Origin: Aedes albopictus
Lineage: Eukaryota; Arthropoda; Insecta; Diptera; Culicidae
Length of the DNA: 64,000 nt
Direction of reading: 5' to 3'
Assembly: GCF_035046485.1 (NCBI RefSeq)
Contig: NC_085138.1
Coordinates: 15,689,329-15,753,328 of the forward strand
Positions 35,637-45,954 of this stretch are shown one piece after another. Both the position numbers and the translations under genes were made by a program. The notes under the pieces are model-generated. The model saw only the letters and a list, made by a program, of their open reading frames with translations, did not search any database and had not been told where the DNA came from. Numbering within the stretch: position 1 is the first letter of the stretch; each line of letters begins with the position of its first letter.

Positions 35637-35689
35637 ACACTCATTCAAAGAGGGTATTCTGCTTAGAGGGTTCGAAAAGGAATTCTAAA

Positions 35690-36960
35690 TAAACCCTGGA
35701 AGAACCTTATCAAGAACGCCCTAGAAATCGCACAATAAACTCCTGCAGGAGTTCTGATACAATTTTTAGAGAAACCGCGAAAAAAATCTTGGGGGAATCC
35801 TGGATGGAATGCCTGTGGAATCCCAAAAGGACCTCATGGAGGGGTGCCACCGTGCCGTTATGAAGTCATAAATCGTCCAAGAACTCCTGGTGGAGGAAAA
35901 CCAGGAGGAACTCCCTGGAGTATTTCTTCAAAGAAATCCTGTAGGAACTTAATGAGGAATGCCATATAAAAAATCTGCATAAACATTTTTTCAAAATACT
36001 CCCCCCATAAACTATTGGAAGATGTCCATTGGAAACATCTGGTAGAATTCAAGAATGAACTTCTGGAGGAATTCCAAAAGGATTTGTAGGAATTCCAAAC
36101 GGAACTCTTGGAGAAAACTGAAAAAGAGATCCCAGATGAATCCTGGAAAGAGTTCCTGAAGAAATCCCGGAAGAATTGTGAAATAATTCCAGAAGATCTT
36201 CCCGGAACAATTCCGGCAAGAGTTCCCGAAGGAATCTGCGAAGAAGTCCTGAAGAAATTCCACAAGCTATTCATGACAAAAACGCAGAAGAAATTCCCGT
36301 AATTCTTGAGTCAATCTCAGCAGTACTTACTGAAAGAGTCTCGGAAGGAGCTCCAGGAAGAATCCCGTAGGAGTTCTTGGAGGAAACCGGAAAGAAGTTT
36401 TTGTAGGATTCCATGAAAAATCTCAGAAAGAGTTCTTGAAGAAATCCCAGAAGGAACTCCGGGAGGAATCTCGCATGAAATTCACGGAATGAATTCCAGA
36501 CAGAATTTTTATAAGGAGTTCCTGAAGCAATCTCCGAGAGAACTCCAAGAGGAATTCTGCAAGAAATCCCGGGTGAAATTACTAGAACTTCCAGACATAT
36601 TTTCGGCAAGTCAAAAAACAAACTTTTAGGAAAATCTAGGATGGAAATCCTGGAGGATTCCGGGAACTCCCTGATAAATTCCGAAAGAAATCCCTGGAAG
36701 TCACAGAAGGAATCTCTGAATGAATCCTGAAAGGAGTTCTTGAAGCAACTTTTTGGGAATCCCAGAAAGCATCCTAGAGGGAATAACGATTGAGAGTAAT
36801 CCATAGAATAAATTTGTGGAGAAACCACGGAAGAAATTCCCGGAGTGATCTCAGGGAAAATGGCTGAAGTAATCCTAGAAGGAATTACTGGAGGAATCTC
36901 GGAATTAATTGCTAGAGAAATTTTGGTAGGAATATTGAACAAATTTGCTTCGTGGAGCAA
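35690..36960. repeat. Purine-arm degenerate array
   Basis: Units such as GGAAGAATCCCGGAAGGAAT run opposite in sense to 34470-35440. A 229-residue low-complexity frame on the minus strand (36271-36960) is a repeat translation. Confidence 0.8.
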
Positions 36961-38373
36961 AGGTCGAGTATGTAGGAGGGATGTGGTAGAGATATCACTC
37001 CAGACAACATTGTGTACTAGCCAGGATCCAATGCAGCAAGGGAGAGATCATCATCCCTCTTTCTATTACATATAAAGAGTTTGTCTGATGAGTAGCAATA
37101 AAGCTGGATTTTTGTTTTGTGAGTTGTAAAACTCTTTGTCTTAGCAATGAAATGATGCAAACAGCGTGGGTTGGGTATTGTGGAAAGGAAATTTGTCAAA
37201 TTTGCTGCTGTTTAAGCAGAGCTTGGAGTTCAGAGTGTGCATGTATTGCGAGGCAAATTTTTACTGGAAGACAGGAAAAAGATGTTTTCGTTTTTAATGT
37301 TGTTTTTTATCATGGCATCTGACATTGATTGATTTGTCTTTATTTCAGAGACTTTCAGCCCTTGGCTGGTTCGTCTCTCTCATCTGACATTTAGTTTGTA
37401 GTAGTAAATAGATAAGGAATGAATTATATTCCAATAAAATTGTAATTTTCTCAATTTCCTGTAAGATATTGATCAGAATTTGTTATTTACTTTGCCATTT
37501 CTTTAAAAAGATTTTATTTTATTTATGAAGAGAAGATAATTGTACAACGGACCCTTATTTCAGTATCATACTAACTGCCCATAACTGCATATTTGTAACA
37601 TTTGCATATTTTGCTGGTATTGAGTTAATATCGGGAATCATCATAAAATCACAAGTGCTTTCGACCACCTGAATAAAAAAATCAAGTTTGTTCTAGGATT
37701 TATGAAAAAAATACCAAGCCATTTTGTCTCATTGAGCAATGTAACCGCATAACAGTCACACTAGGAAAATAGATAGGCTTTAAAACGTGACATCAATCAT
37801 ACTGAGGTTCGATTTATTTTTTGACAATTCCCCCAGCATACAGGAACTGCTGTAGAAAATTTGATTGCTATACGACTGATGACAAATTTATGAGAAATTT
37901 TTAAAATTTCGATTCATTCCTATACTATTCAAAGTTTCAATTTTGGGTTCCATTTTCTCCAATGCCTACTTTTGTTGAATGTTACTGTTATGCGGTTATG
38001 GGCAGCTAAGGTAAAATAAAAATTGTATTTTACTCCGCTAAATCAACTTCCGTTTTATTCGAATGAGCAACTTCACTTAAAATAACATATTTAACCACCT
38101 CGTGGGCAAACGGATATCACATACACATGCTGTCACATGGGTCGGAAACCGGAAGCCCAATTGTTCTCAACTTTCACATATCGGACCATGCATCCGCCTC
38201 GCTGATGTACAGCTCATTTATGACTGAATGGCAAAACTCATTCCGCATTTAAATTATCTGAAAACATTCATTCGGGCTCCTATCAAGATAGAACATCCAC
38301 GAAGTTGGTCATTTAAATTGCATTCCCTAATTGAATGAAACATAAACGATTGTCTCTTCTCTCGGTTACTCTT
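36961..38373. other. Intergenic or intronic DNA upstream of the 38.4-kb gene
   Basis: 36961-37110 contains TACATATAAAG and CAATAAAGC, possibly part of a decayed LTR. The rest is AT-rich without genes. A 5' untranslated exon of the gene at 38388 should lie upstream of the acceptor at 38374-38376 but cannot be placed. Confidence 0.35.
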
Positions 38374-38387
38374 GCAGATCCATCAAA

Positions 38388-39572
38388 ATGACTGAGGAAG
38401 TTCAAACACAGTCGCACACCCAGCAATCCCAACAGCAGCAACAACAATCCAGTCAACCCCAGCAAAAGCAACGGTTAGGCCCCAACGACTATCGCAACTC
38501 GGAATTCGTTTCCAAATTGATGGCTGCCAATCCACCGTATTTGTTCGCTCCGGCAATTGGACCACACAATTTCTTCTTCAGCGAAATGCTTCGGTCCCTT
38601 GTTGCCAATAAGAGGAATGAAAGTTTACGAAACGCCGAACAATTGCATCATCAACAACAGCAACAGGCTCAGGCCCAAGCTCAGGCCATGTCGCTTCCTG
38701 CCCGGCGACCAAGAAAACGATCCTGGTCGCAGCACCGTTTGTACTCAGAATCCCCGAAGGAAAGTAAAGATTCGGAAGAGAAACCCACCGGACACCCGGA
38801 AAAGCCGCTGGAACTGACCAACAAGCTATCAGCATTCTCCAGAAACATCACCTCAAAGTACGAGGAATCCATTGAAAACTTCAAACCTTCCCCAGATGCG
38901 AAACCTCCAAATGAGAAACCGTCAATGAATGCAAACCTAATTCCAGATCCACTGACAGCATCCATGCCACCGTCTGATTTGATTCTTCCCCCTCCACCAC
39001 CGGTATGGTATCCACCCCTGTACCCACCGTATGGAATCGATCCACTGCATTTCTTCATAGATCTTCGCGTCTCAGGGCATATCTACGACCGCAAGAAAGA
39101 GTCCTCTTCCCCCAACTCGGACGGCATCAAAAGCGAACATTCCAAACTGATCGGCTCCAACGATCGACAAGGATCCGCCTTCAGTGTTCCCAAACCACGC
39201 GATGGTCTCAAGCCAAACACGGCAGCCATCAATCTAGCTTCGCCACCTCTTCCGGCAGATGGGGACGAGAAGACGCCCAAAGATCCGTCGGCCCTATTCC
39301 TCAGCGAGTTCAAGGAGAACAAGTACGACATTATCAAGAACACCAACTATGTTATGCAGAACTTGCCACGAATCTACGGTGATTTGAACTCTCCGCCAAA
39401 GGATGGTACAGTTGGGGATGATGAATTGAGTGGCAATTTGAGCGACGATCAACTGGACTGCCACTCGGTGGGTTCGAACGAGGATTGCTCCGGCGAGGAT
39501 GGGAAGTTTCGCGACTCGGATCTAAACGTGATATCGGATGAAGATGAATCCATTGCAGTGGACGAGAATTAG
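38388..39572 (+). CDS. Unrecognised acidic, Gln/Pro-rich nuclear-type protein, 394 aa
   Basis: Single coding exon. A clean 3' splice site (CTCTTGCAG, ending 38376) lies 11 bases before the ATG, so a 5' non-coding exon exists upstream. Visible along the protein: Gln-rich N-terminus (about residues 5-29); a compact, hydrophobic, probably conserved block at 32-76 containing HNFFFSEMLRSLV; a second Gln/Ala stretch (88-100); a basic cluster RRPRKR at 106-111, a likely nuclear localisation signal; a Ser/Glu/Lys segment; a Pro-rich block (201-215) leading into YGIDPLHFFIDLRVSGHIYD (215-234); and a strongly acidic C-terminus (342-394) with repeated SDD/GSNED/SDED motifs. There is no zinc finger, homeodomain, signal peptide or membrane segment. 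Codon use and composition are gene-like and quite unlike the surrounding repeats. A transcriptional or chromatin regulator is the best guess; I do not recognise the family. Confidence 0.85.
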   Translation: MTEEVQTQSHTQQSQQQQQQSSQPQQKQRLGPNDYRNSEFVSKLMAANPPYLFAPAIGPHNFFFSEMLRSLVANKRNESLRNAEQLHHQQQQQAQAQAQAMSLPARRPRKRSWSQHRLYSESPKESKDSEEKPTGHPEKPLELTNKLSAFSRNITSKYEESIENFKPSPDAKPPNEKPSMNANLIPDPLTASMPPSDLILPPPPPVWYPPLYPPYGIDPLHFFIDLRVSGHIYDRKKESSSPNSDGIKSEHSKLIGSNDRQGSAFSVPKPRDGLKPNTAAINLASPPLPADGDEKTPKDPSALFLSEFKENKYDIIKNTNYVMQNLPRIYGDLNSPPKDGTVGDDELSGNLSDDQLDCHSVGSNEDCSGEDGKFRDSDLNVISDEDESIAVDEN

Positions 39573-39614
39573 ACTCTGTAGTGAAATATTCTTCTATTTG
39601 TAACTTATTCAAAT

Positions 39615-39651
39615 AATAAACGTTGTTGATGTGTTGAAAGCTCTGAATAAA
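39615..39651 (+). terminator. Poly(A) signals of the 38.4-kb gene
   Basis: Two AATAAA hexamers at 39615-39620 and 39646-39651 lie 43 and 74 bases after the stop codon, giving a short 3' untranslated region. Confidence 0.6.
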
Positions 39652-39973
39652 ACTCTTAAGAACCTATGGTTTTGTAGTTTGTTATTTTTGGGCTATCTTT
39701 ACCCGTTTTTCATTGATAGGTTTTTCATCATCAGTTCAATCAGTTATTTATAGTTCAACATCAAATTCATGATATCATAATACTGCGTCAACAATTTGCC
39801 GCCATAATACTTGATTTGCATCTTCTTATCTCCATCTTCGGTCACGCCGAATGTTCGCCAGATCACGCTCCATCTGATCTTCAGCCAACATTCTTGAGCA
39901 GGCATTCTCGCAACATGCCCTGCCCACCGTATCCATCAAACTACACCCATGTTCAGGATGTTGGTTTCGCCGT

Positions 39974-40149
39974 TGTAAAGTATTCAGGGAATAAGGAGAA
40001 GGCGTCTAAACTATACTTATTTATTCGAGAGTAGATAATGGAATGAACTGTTTAACAAAATAACAAACAGGGTTGCCTTGATGATTTCCGGTTGCTTGTT
40101 TATTCCGCTTGGCAACTTCCGGGTTCAAAGCATGACTGGCTATGCCACA
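39974..40149 (-). repeat. 3' LTR of the Gypsy element
   Basis: TG...CA-ended 176-bp repeat, nearly identical to 41663-41838. High similarity of the two LTRs suggests the insertion is fairly young. Confidence 0.88.
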
Positions 40150-40162
40150 ACTACTCCCCCTC

Positions 40163-41039
40163 CTAACGCCGTGGTGGTCGAACAACTCGGTTATATCTCG
40201 TAACGTAAGCTCCATTCGGTTGATTGGTCGGATTATCCTCCACATCGTCTTCAAGAGATACATAGCTTGCGTCCGAGTCGGCGTCGTCGTTGTTATTCCC
40301 GTTACAGTGGCCGTTTGAGATTCTCCTATCTTCTTCATAGTCATCATACGGATACTTCAAAATTTGATGAGATCGTCGCTTGATAGTACCAAGTTCCTCG
40401 GATGAGCATTCGTAGAGTACCGCTCCAAGTTTTTTCAAAATTTTTCCTCGTATCCAAGATGCTTTTTTCGGGTTTCTGTAGTCTCGCACGTACACAGTTT
40501 CTCCAACGGCAAATGTTTCTTGTTTCTTTCTGTTATTTACCTTCTGGATTGTGTCGTCCTGTCGTCTTGTTGCATCAAACTTCAAGGTATCAAACCTCAG
40601 CCTCATTTCTCTGCCGAACATCAGTTTGAATGGACTTTCCGCTGTCGTCGCATGTTTCGAAGCCCGGTACATTTCCAGAAAAGAGCTGATCATGATGGAC
40701 GTTGATTTCTTCTGGAATGCTGGATCATTACTGAGCTTCTTCAAAGCAGTCTTCACTGTTTTCACAGCATTCTCTGCAGCACCGTTCGAGCATGGGCTGT
40801 ATGGCGCCGTTCGCAAATGGTTGATTCCTCTTGATTTACAAAAGTTTTGAAATTCATCCGACGTAAACGCTGTTCCATTGTCGGACACCAAAGTTGAAAT
40901 TGAACCAAATCTTGAAATATACTCACACAGTTTCTCGATTGTTTCTTTTGAAGTCAAAGTGCGCACAGGAAAAGTTTCAATCCATTTGCTGTAGCTATCA
41001 ACCATCACGAAGAAATCCGATCCGCGGAAGGAAAAATGG
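40163..41039 (-). pseudogene. Ty3/Gypsy integrase core (minus strand)
   Basis: The retroviral-type integrase core is clear: FFVMVDSYSKW carries the first Asp, LVSDNGTAFTS the second, and the Glu in SPCSNGAAENA follows after 35 residues, so DD35E is intact. Downstream come a GPY/F-like region (a VGETVYVRDYR segment) and a basic tail. The reading frame is open to 40163, but its N-terminal continuation is cut at 41039 by the inserted MITE; the first residues of the open frame are MITE-encoded. In a working element it would insert the cDNA; here it has no gag or reverse transcriptase of its own. Confidence 0.88.
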
Positions 41040-41046
41040 TCCACGT

Positions 41047-41391
41047 CAAGGTTGTTAACCGATAAATTATCGCCAGTTAACTCAACGCAAACTCGATAAC
41101 GATAAAGGTTGCTCGATAATCTTTCGATAACGATAACCAAACGATAAATCAACGCGAAGATCAACGTACCTTCGATAATTTTGCGATAAATCTAGTTACC
41201 CTAGTGACGGCATCAACAACAGCTCAGATCGCGAAGAAAATTTTTCGGAGACGTTATCGAGTCGATAATTTCCACAGTTAACTGTATCGCCGATGACGTC
41301 TCCGCCTGAAGACGTTATCGTTATCGACGATAAACGATAACAGACGTTAACTTTATCGCCGATAACGATAATTTATCGATTAACAACCTTG
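41047..41391. mobile_element. hAT-like MITE rich in CGATAA words
   Basis: Left end CAAGGTTGTTAACCGATAAA, right end its inverse (26-bp TIRs, one mismatch). The 8-bp duplication GTCCACGT flanks it exactly (41039-41046 and 41392-41399). The 345-bp interior has many copies of CGATAA or TTATCG in both senses. It splits the Gypsy integrase frame. Confidence 0.92.
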
Positions 41392-41646
41392 GTCCACGTG
41401 TACTCGGTCTCCTGGTGCAGATGTCAGTCGCCACGGTGAGACAGGATCGCTTCTTTCGGGTCTTTGCTGGATACACAGCTCGCACTTCTTTCCGAGGGTC
41501 TCGATATCGTAATCCAAACATGGCCACCAGAAATACGATCGGGCCATACTCTTCATTTTCACGATTCCCAGATGTACCTTGTGAAGTTCGTCCAGCAACA
41601 TCTTCCTCAATTTGGTGGGAACCACGATACGATAACCCCAGAGCAA
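41392..41646 (-). pseudogene. Gypsy integrase zinc-binding (HHCC) region
   Basis: On the minus strand, the segment HKVHLGIVKMKSMARSYFWW followed by CELC gives the two His and two Cys of the integrase N-terminal zinc finger. The frame runs directly toward the core domain but is stopped by the MITE at 41391. Confidence 0.85.
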
Positions 41647-41662
41647 AACTCCTTCCTCAAAT

Positions 41663-41838
41663 TGTAAAGTATTCAGGGAATAAGGAGAAGGCGTCTAAAC
41701 TATACTTATTTATTCGAGAGTAGATAATGGAATGAACTGTTTAACAAAATAACAAACAGGGTTGCCTTGATGATTTCCGGTTGCTTGTTTATTCCGCTTG
41801 GCAACTTCCGGGTTCAAAGCATGACTGGCTATGCCACA
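41663..41838 (-). repeat. 5' LTR of the Gypsy element
   Basis: 176-bp partner of 39974-40149. It abuts integrase sequence directly rather than a primer-binding site, which shows the size of the internal deletion. Confidence 0.88.
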
Positions 41839-42699
41839 GCCGTAGACAACAGCGAGCTCGTCGTAGTCCCCGTCGATATTCGAATCAACAGGACAACCCG
41901 TCATCCTTTAAATACGCACTTCTGTACGCTGTCCTTCGTTCTTCTTCTTCTTCTTCTTTATGGCTCTACGTTTCCACTGGACTTTGTACTTTGAGCACTT
42001 CCACAGTTATTAATCGCCATTCACGCTTCGACGAGGACGTGCTGTTTTCGATGACTTCATGTTCACCAGTCAGGAGGATCTTGTCATTATCTATATCGGC
42101 TAACTGCACGAAGCCTTTGCGGCACTTCTGATCTGAGTATCTTGAGAATGCTATAGCAGTTAGATATCCTCGCACTTCACATCTTCCAGGTGACGTTTTA
42201 GCATCTGAAGTGTGTCTGCTGCTTCCACTTCTGTCTATCTGTATAGTTGCACAATTGCACATTTTCTCGAGTTCTATACTACAACTTGACTGCATTGCGT
42301 TCTTCTCCTCCAGAACTGTTCTGCACTCTTTGTCGAACCAATCGTTATGTCGACTCCGCTCTACGTACCCGATATCTCGGGCGGCTGTGTTGATTTTAAC
42401 TGCTTTGACTGTAGTCCTTCAGAGGGGTTATATCGTGCATTCCATCGTCAGGCAACGCGGCTTCGACTTCGAAATTCTACGCGTTTACAATAGCGGCAGA
42501 TTGCCGTTTGCTGTAATGGCTCTAGACCGTACCGGGTCGGTCGACGGTATCGTAATATTGTTTATGGAGTTTGATCAACACAATTTAAAGGATAGTAGAG
42601 CTATCGGTGACGCGGAAGGGTGAACATGCTTATTCAAAAACCGGTCTTTTTAGTTGCTATGTGGCCAAAATTCCTAGAATGTAATTTTTTTTTTTTTGA

Positions 42700-43440
42700 A
42701 TATCTGGATTAATCCTAGGAATAATCTTTAAAGGAATTCAAGTAAGAATTTCTGGAGGAATACTTTCAGAAGGAATCCCATCTGAAATTCCTAGAGAAAT
42801 CCCAAAGGAAATTCCTTCAGGAATGCAAGAACAATTCTTAGCAGATTTTTTTGATGAATCATCGGAAGATTTCCGAAAAGAATTCCTTAAAAAAAACCAT
42901 GGAGATATCACAGGAGTTTCTGCAACAATTCCTATAAGAATCCGGCTGAGAAGTACTGGATAAATCGCAGAAGGAATGTGAATATCAACAGGAATGTGAA
43001 TATCAGCAGGAATTCCTAGAGAAGTCATAGAAGGAATATTTGGAATCCTTGAAAAAGCGCTGGAGGAATTCATTAAGGTTGAAGGATTCGTCATTGATAT
43101 AATCGTCATCATTGAAAATGCAAAAGCAGTTTTCTCGTTCAAAACTGAATCGCTTGCACAGAAAATGTATTCACTGTGCTTTATTCTCCATCCGCAACAC
43201 AGTGAATACATTTTCATTGCGTAAATTTCAGTTTTGAACGAGAAAACTGCTTTTGTATTTTCAATGATGACGATTATATCAATGACGAATCCTTCAACCT
43301 TAAAGAAATCTTGGAGAAATCACTGGTAATTTAGAAGGAATCCCATGAAAAATTCATTAATGAATCTTTATCAGGCACATCCAGGGAATCCCTGGATAAA
43401 TCATACCACCTAGAGAAATTATAACCTCTGGAGAAATCTA
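42700..43440. repeat. Purine-rich degenerate array, split by a hairpin
   Basis: GGAATTCCTAGAGAAATCC-type units flank the 231-bp hairpin at 43073-43303. The minus-strand frame at 42738-43217 is a repeat translation. Confidence 0.7.
43073..43303. mobile_element. 231-bp near-perfect hairpin element
   Basis: TTAAGGTTGAAGGATTCGTC at the left end is exactly inverted at the right end. The arms run for about 75 bp, pause for a short mismatched stretch, and pair again (AAAATGTATTCACTGTG). The loop is about 20 bases. TTAA lies at each terminus. Non-coding. Confidence 0.85.
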
Positions 43441-43449
43441 AAATCAACA

Positions 43450-43547
43450 TTGAGCATGAGCATAGATGACCGCACAATTCGTAGTTGCTACTCCGTGATT
43501 GACCAGAGCAATCGGAATTGCACAAGGAACCAATGAATAGGGCTTGG
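43450..43547 (-). mobile_element. Truncated retroposon with hexamer tail and 23-bp duplication
   Basis: The sequence TCTGGAGAAATCTAAAATC... at 43427-43449 is repeated identically at 43548-43570. The 98-bp insert starts with TGAGCATGAGCAT, so on the minus strand it ends in (ATGCTC)n. The same 3' region occurs at about 13865-13970 and 63870-64000. Confidence 0.85.
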
Positions 43548-43570
43548 TCTGGAGAAATCTAAAATCAACA

Positions 43571-44200
43571 ATGATTAAAAAATGGTAATGCTGTGTGAAG
43601 GTTTTTTTTTTCTTATTCAGAAAAAAAAACCAACAAAATCTGGTCAAACATCTGGCAAAACTTGATGATGGACTGAATAAAATATTAATAAAGGTTTTTG
43701 AATACGCAAACAATGTTTATTATTCGTTAGAAGTGTGGAAGAATACCAAACAGTCTTATTTTCCAATATCTAAAATTTATAAAAAATATGAGAAAAAAAA
43801 GAGAGAAAAAAGAATGTTTAGATAGTTATGAGCAATACATTTACATCATTAGGGCTGTATGCATTAAGAGCTGCTGTCGACAGGCGGTTTAAGTTCCTGA
43901 GATGACAATATCCCAACAACGATTTTCTCTTCAAAAAATGTGTTTGAACCAAAATGATAATCTATTTTTTTTAAATTACGTTGTAAAAATTTAGATATTT
44001 CAATAGGCTGAAGAATGATAAATTGGTCTACTAAAACTTTTCGGCACTTTTGTCAGCACGCATTTTTCACATACTACCACGCCTACCGTAGATTAGCTGC
44101 TGCCTCCACATCTTCTGAACAGCTCAAATCTGAATCAGGACTATTTGTTTCGAACTGTAAATTAGTTTAAGGGGCAGCTGCTGAAACTTATTTTGCTTAT
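43571..44200. other. AT-rich intergenic DNA
   Basis: Poly(A)/(T)-rich with low-complexity Lys-rich frames (43595-43825). No gene recognised. Confidence 0.35.
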
Positions 44201-44204
44201 GTCT

Positions 44205-44790
44205 GTGCACTAGTATGGGACAAACATCAAATTCTCGCTCCAGTCGACTTTTTTGATTCCATTTAGGTCCCGTGTGAACTGTGCAAAATTTCAGCGCAAT
44301 CGGTGAAACTATAATTTAGCGCAAGCGGTTCAAAGTTGTCATAGGATATACTATGGGAAAAGTTACACTTTCAGATAAAAAATCCCAGAGGTCGCCCCTT
44401 GTCTCCTTAATTCAAATCGATCAACGTTTCTTGTAGAAAAATCATTTATGAAACTTTCCTTCGAAGACCGCAAAACGATTGGATGCTTGTGGAAAAAGTT
44501 ATTAATTTATTACCGATTAACCAACGAATGGCTTTTTGTATTGTTTTATTAGCAGCACTGTAAGCACGAATTAAGGAGACAAGGGGCGACCTCTGGGATT
44601 TTTTATCTGAAAGTTTAACTTTTCCCATAGTAAATCCTATGAAAACTTTGAACCGCTTGCACTAAATTATAGTTTCACCGATTGCGCTGAAATTTTGTAC
44701 AGTTCATATGGGACCTAAATGGAATCCGAAAAGTCGACTGGAGCGGGGATTTATTTTTTCCATACAAGCGAGTGCCATACTACTGTGCAC
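44205..44790. mobile_element. Foldback MITE with ~210-bp arms
   Basis: GTGCACTAGTATGGGA at 44205 is inverted at the right end, CCATACTACTGTGCAC (44790). The arms pair through AAGTCGACTGGAGC, ACCGATTGCGCTGAAATTTT and GGTCGCCCCTTGTCTCCTTA. The spacer of about 155 bp is non-coding. Confidence 0.82.
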
Positions 44791-44840
44791 AACTATTTGA
44801 CGATGGGAGCTCAATCATCGGTGTTACTTACTACACCATA

Positions 44841-45771
44841 CACGCAGAAAAATGGCGCTTGTTTAAAACAATAAAACGCATGGTTGATTTTCAAACTGAG
44901 AATTTACTTATTCCAAAGTTATATTTAATTGTTTTCATTTAAAGGTTATCGATAAAAACAACCGATTATCATCATTTCATAAAATGTCAAAAATTTCATT
45001 TGTTTCAACAAAATAAAAACCATAAACATGGTCCGAAAGCACTCACACATCTATAAAATGCTAACCCCAACACGCAGAAAAATGGCGCTTGTTAAAAACA
45101 ATAAAACGCATGGTTGATTTTCAAACTGAGAATTTATTTATTCCAAATTTATATTTAATTGTTTTCATTTAGAGTTTATCGATCAAAACAACCGATTACC
45201 ATCATTTCATATGTCAAAAATTTCATTTGTTTCAACAAAATAAAAGCCATAAACATGATTCGAAAGCACTCACAAATCTATAATATATGCTTACCCCAAC
45301 ATCGCCACAACGAAGCAGGTGCAGCAAATCCATCACGCCAACTTCCAAGTGCAGCTTTGGCCGTGATGGATAACGCGCAGGTACTCACGACAGCATCCAC
45401 AAAAATTTGATCGGTTTTGCCTTTTTTTTGTCTTTTTTTAGTCGTTCTCCTCCCCATCCGCTTACCGACGGTCTAAAAATAAATTTCCGAGCTGCCGCAG
45501 TTGCTGCCGTCACCAACACAATCACATTCCGGGTTTGTTAGTGGCAAAAGTGCAGTCATTTGAATCAATCTATTATTTCATGTTGAAAATACCATGTCTC
45601 TGTTTGTTTTAACAAACTGTCAAAAATTTCGACAAATGAAAATATTTGTATTATCAAACAATAGAACAGTTCAGTTTAAACTAGAAATCAGTTTGTCGCT
45701 ATAGTAAACTGAAAAATCGGTTGATTTGAACTAGAATTCAATTGTGTTTACAATTTATTTTTCTGCGTGTA
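44841..45771. mobile_element. TIR element with internal 230-bp tandem duplication
   Basis: Begins CACGCAGAAAAAT and ends with the inverse ATTTTTCTGCGTG (to about 45769). 44841-45070 and 45071-45299 are two direct copies of one 230-bp unit, with about a dozen differences. The word GTTTTAACAAAC and similar runs are frequent. No transposase. Confidence 0.75.
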
Positions 45772-45954
45772 GCGCTGATCGGACAAAAAAATCAACGGTG
45801 ATAAACATGGATGCTTGCACGTGGTTACTTTCGATACATGTTTGTGTAAGTACAAAAGATCATACTCAATAAGTTTTTTCGCAATTATAAAAAAATATAT
45901 GCAACTCTTTGCAAAAATGTACGTAAAAGTATAATTTTGCAAATTGTTGCATAA

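Larger units (their letters stand above)
39974..41838 (-). mobile_element. Internally deleted Ty3/Gypsy LTR retrotransposon
   Basis: Two 176-bp direct repeats, 39974-40149 and 41663-41838, begin TGTAAAGTATTC and end CTATGCCACA. An exact 5-bp duplication GCCGT flanks the whole (39969-39973 and 41839-41843). Between them, on the minus strand, lie only the integrase zinc-binding region and the integrase core. Gag, protease, reverse transcriptase and the primer-binding site are absent. The element is therefore a deletion derivative, later hit by an hAT-like MITE at 41047-41391. Confidence 0.9.
39806..42420 (-). pseudogene. Non-LTR retrotransposon fragment, minus strand, with nested insertions
   Basis: On the minus strand, 42420-42290 encodes a segment with VERSRHNDWFDKECRTVL, typical of the linker after the endonuclease of RTE/CR1-like elements. 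42290-42020 continues the linker toward the reverse transcriptase (LTGEHEV). The end piece at 41940-41844 and 39968-39806 resembles the C-terminal coding end of such elements. Most of the reverse transcriptase is missing. The stretch 41940-42015 is a tail-only copy of the (AAG)n SINE. A Gypsy element sits within the C-terminal piece. Confidence 0.65.

Noticed and set aside
36271..36960. 229-aa minus-strand frame as a gene
   Set aside because: Same array type and low complexity; no motif, signal or codon bias like the real genes.
38557..39382. Overlapping frames on both strands inside the 38.4-kb gene
   Set aside because: Shadows of the 394-aa frame; only that frame has codon bias, a start after a splice acceptor and fitting poly(A) signals.
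40402..40850. Plus-strand frames opposite the Gypsy integrase
   Set aside because: Antisense shadows of the integrase core.
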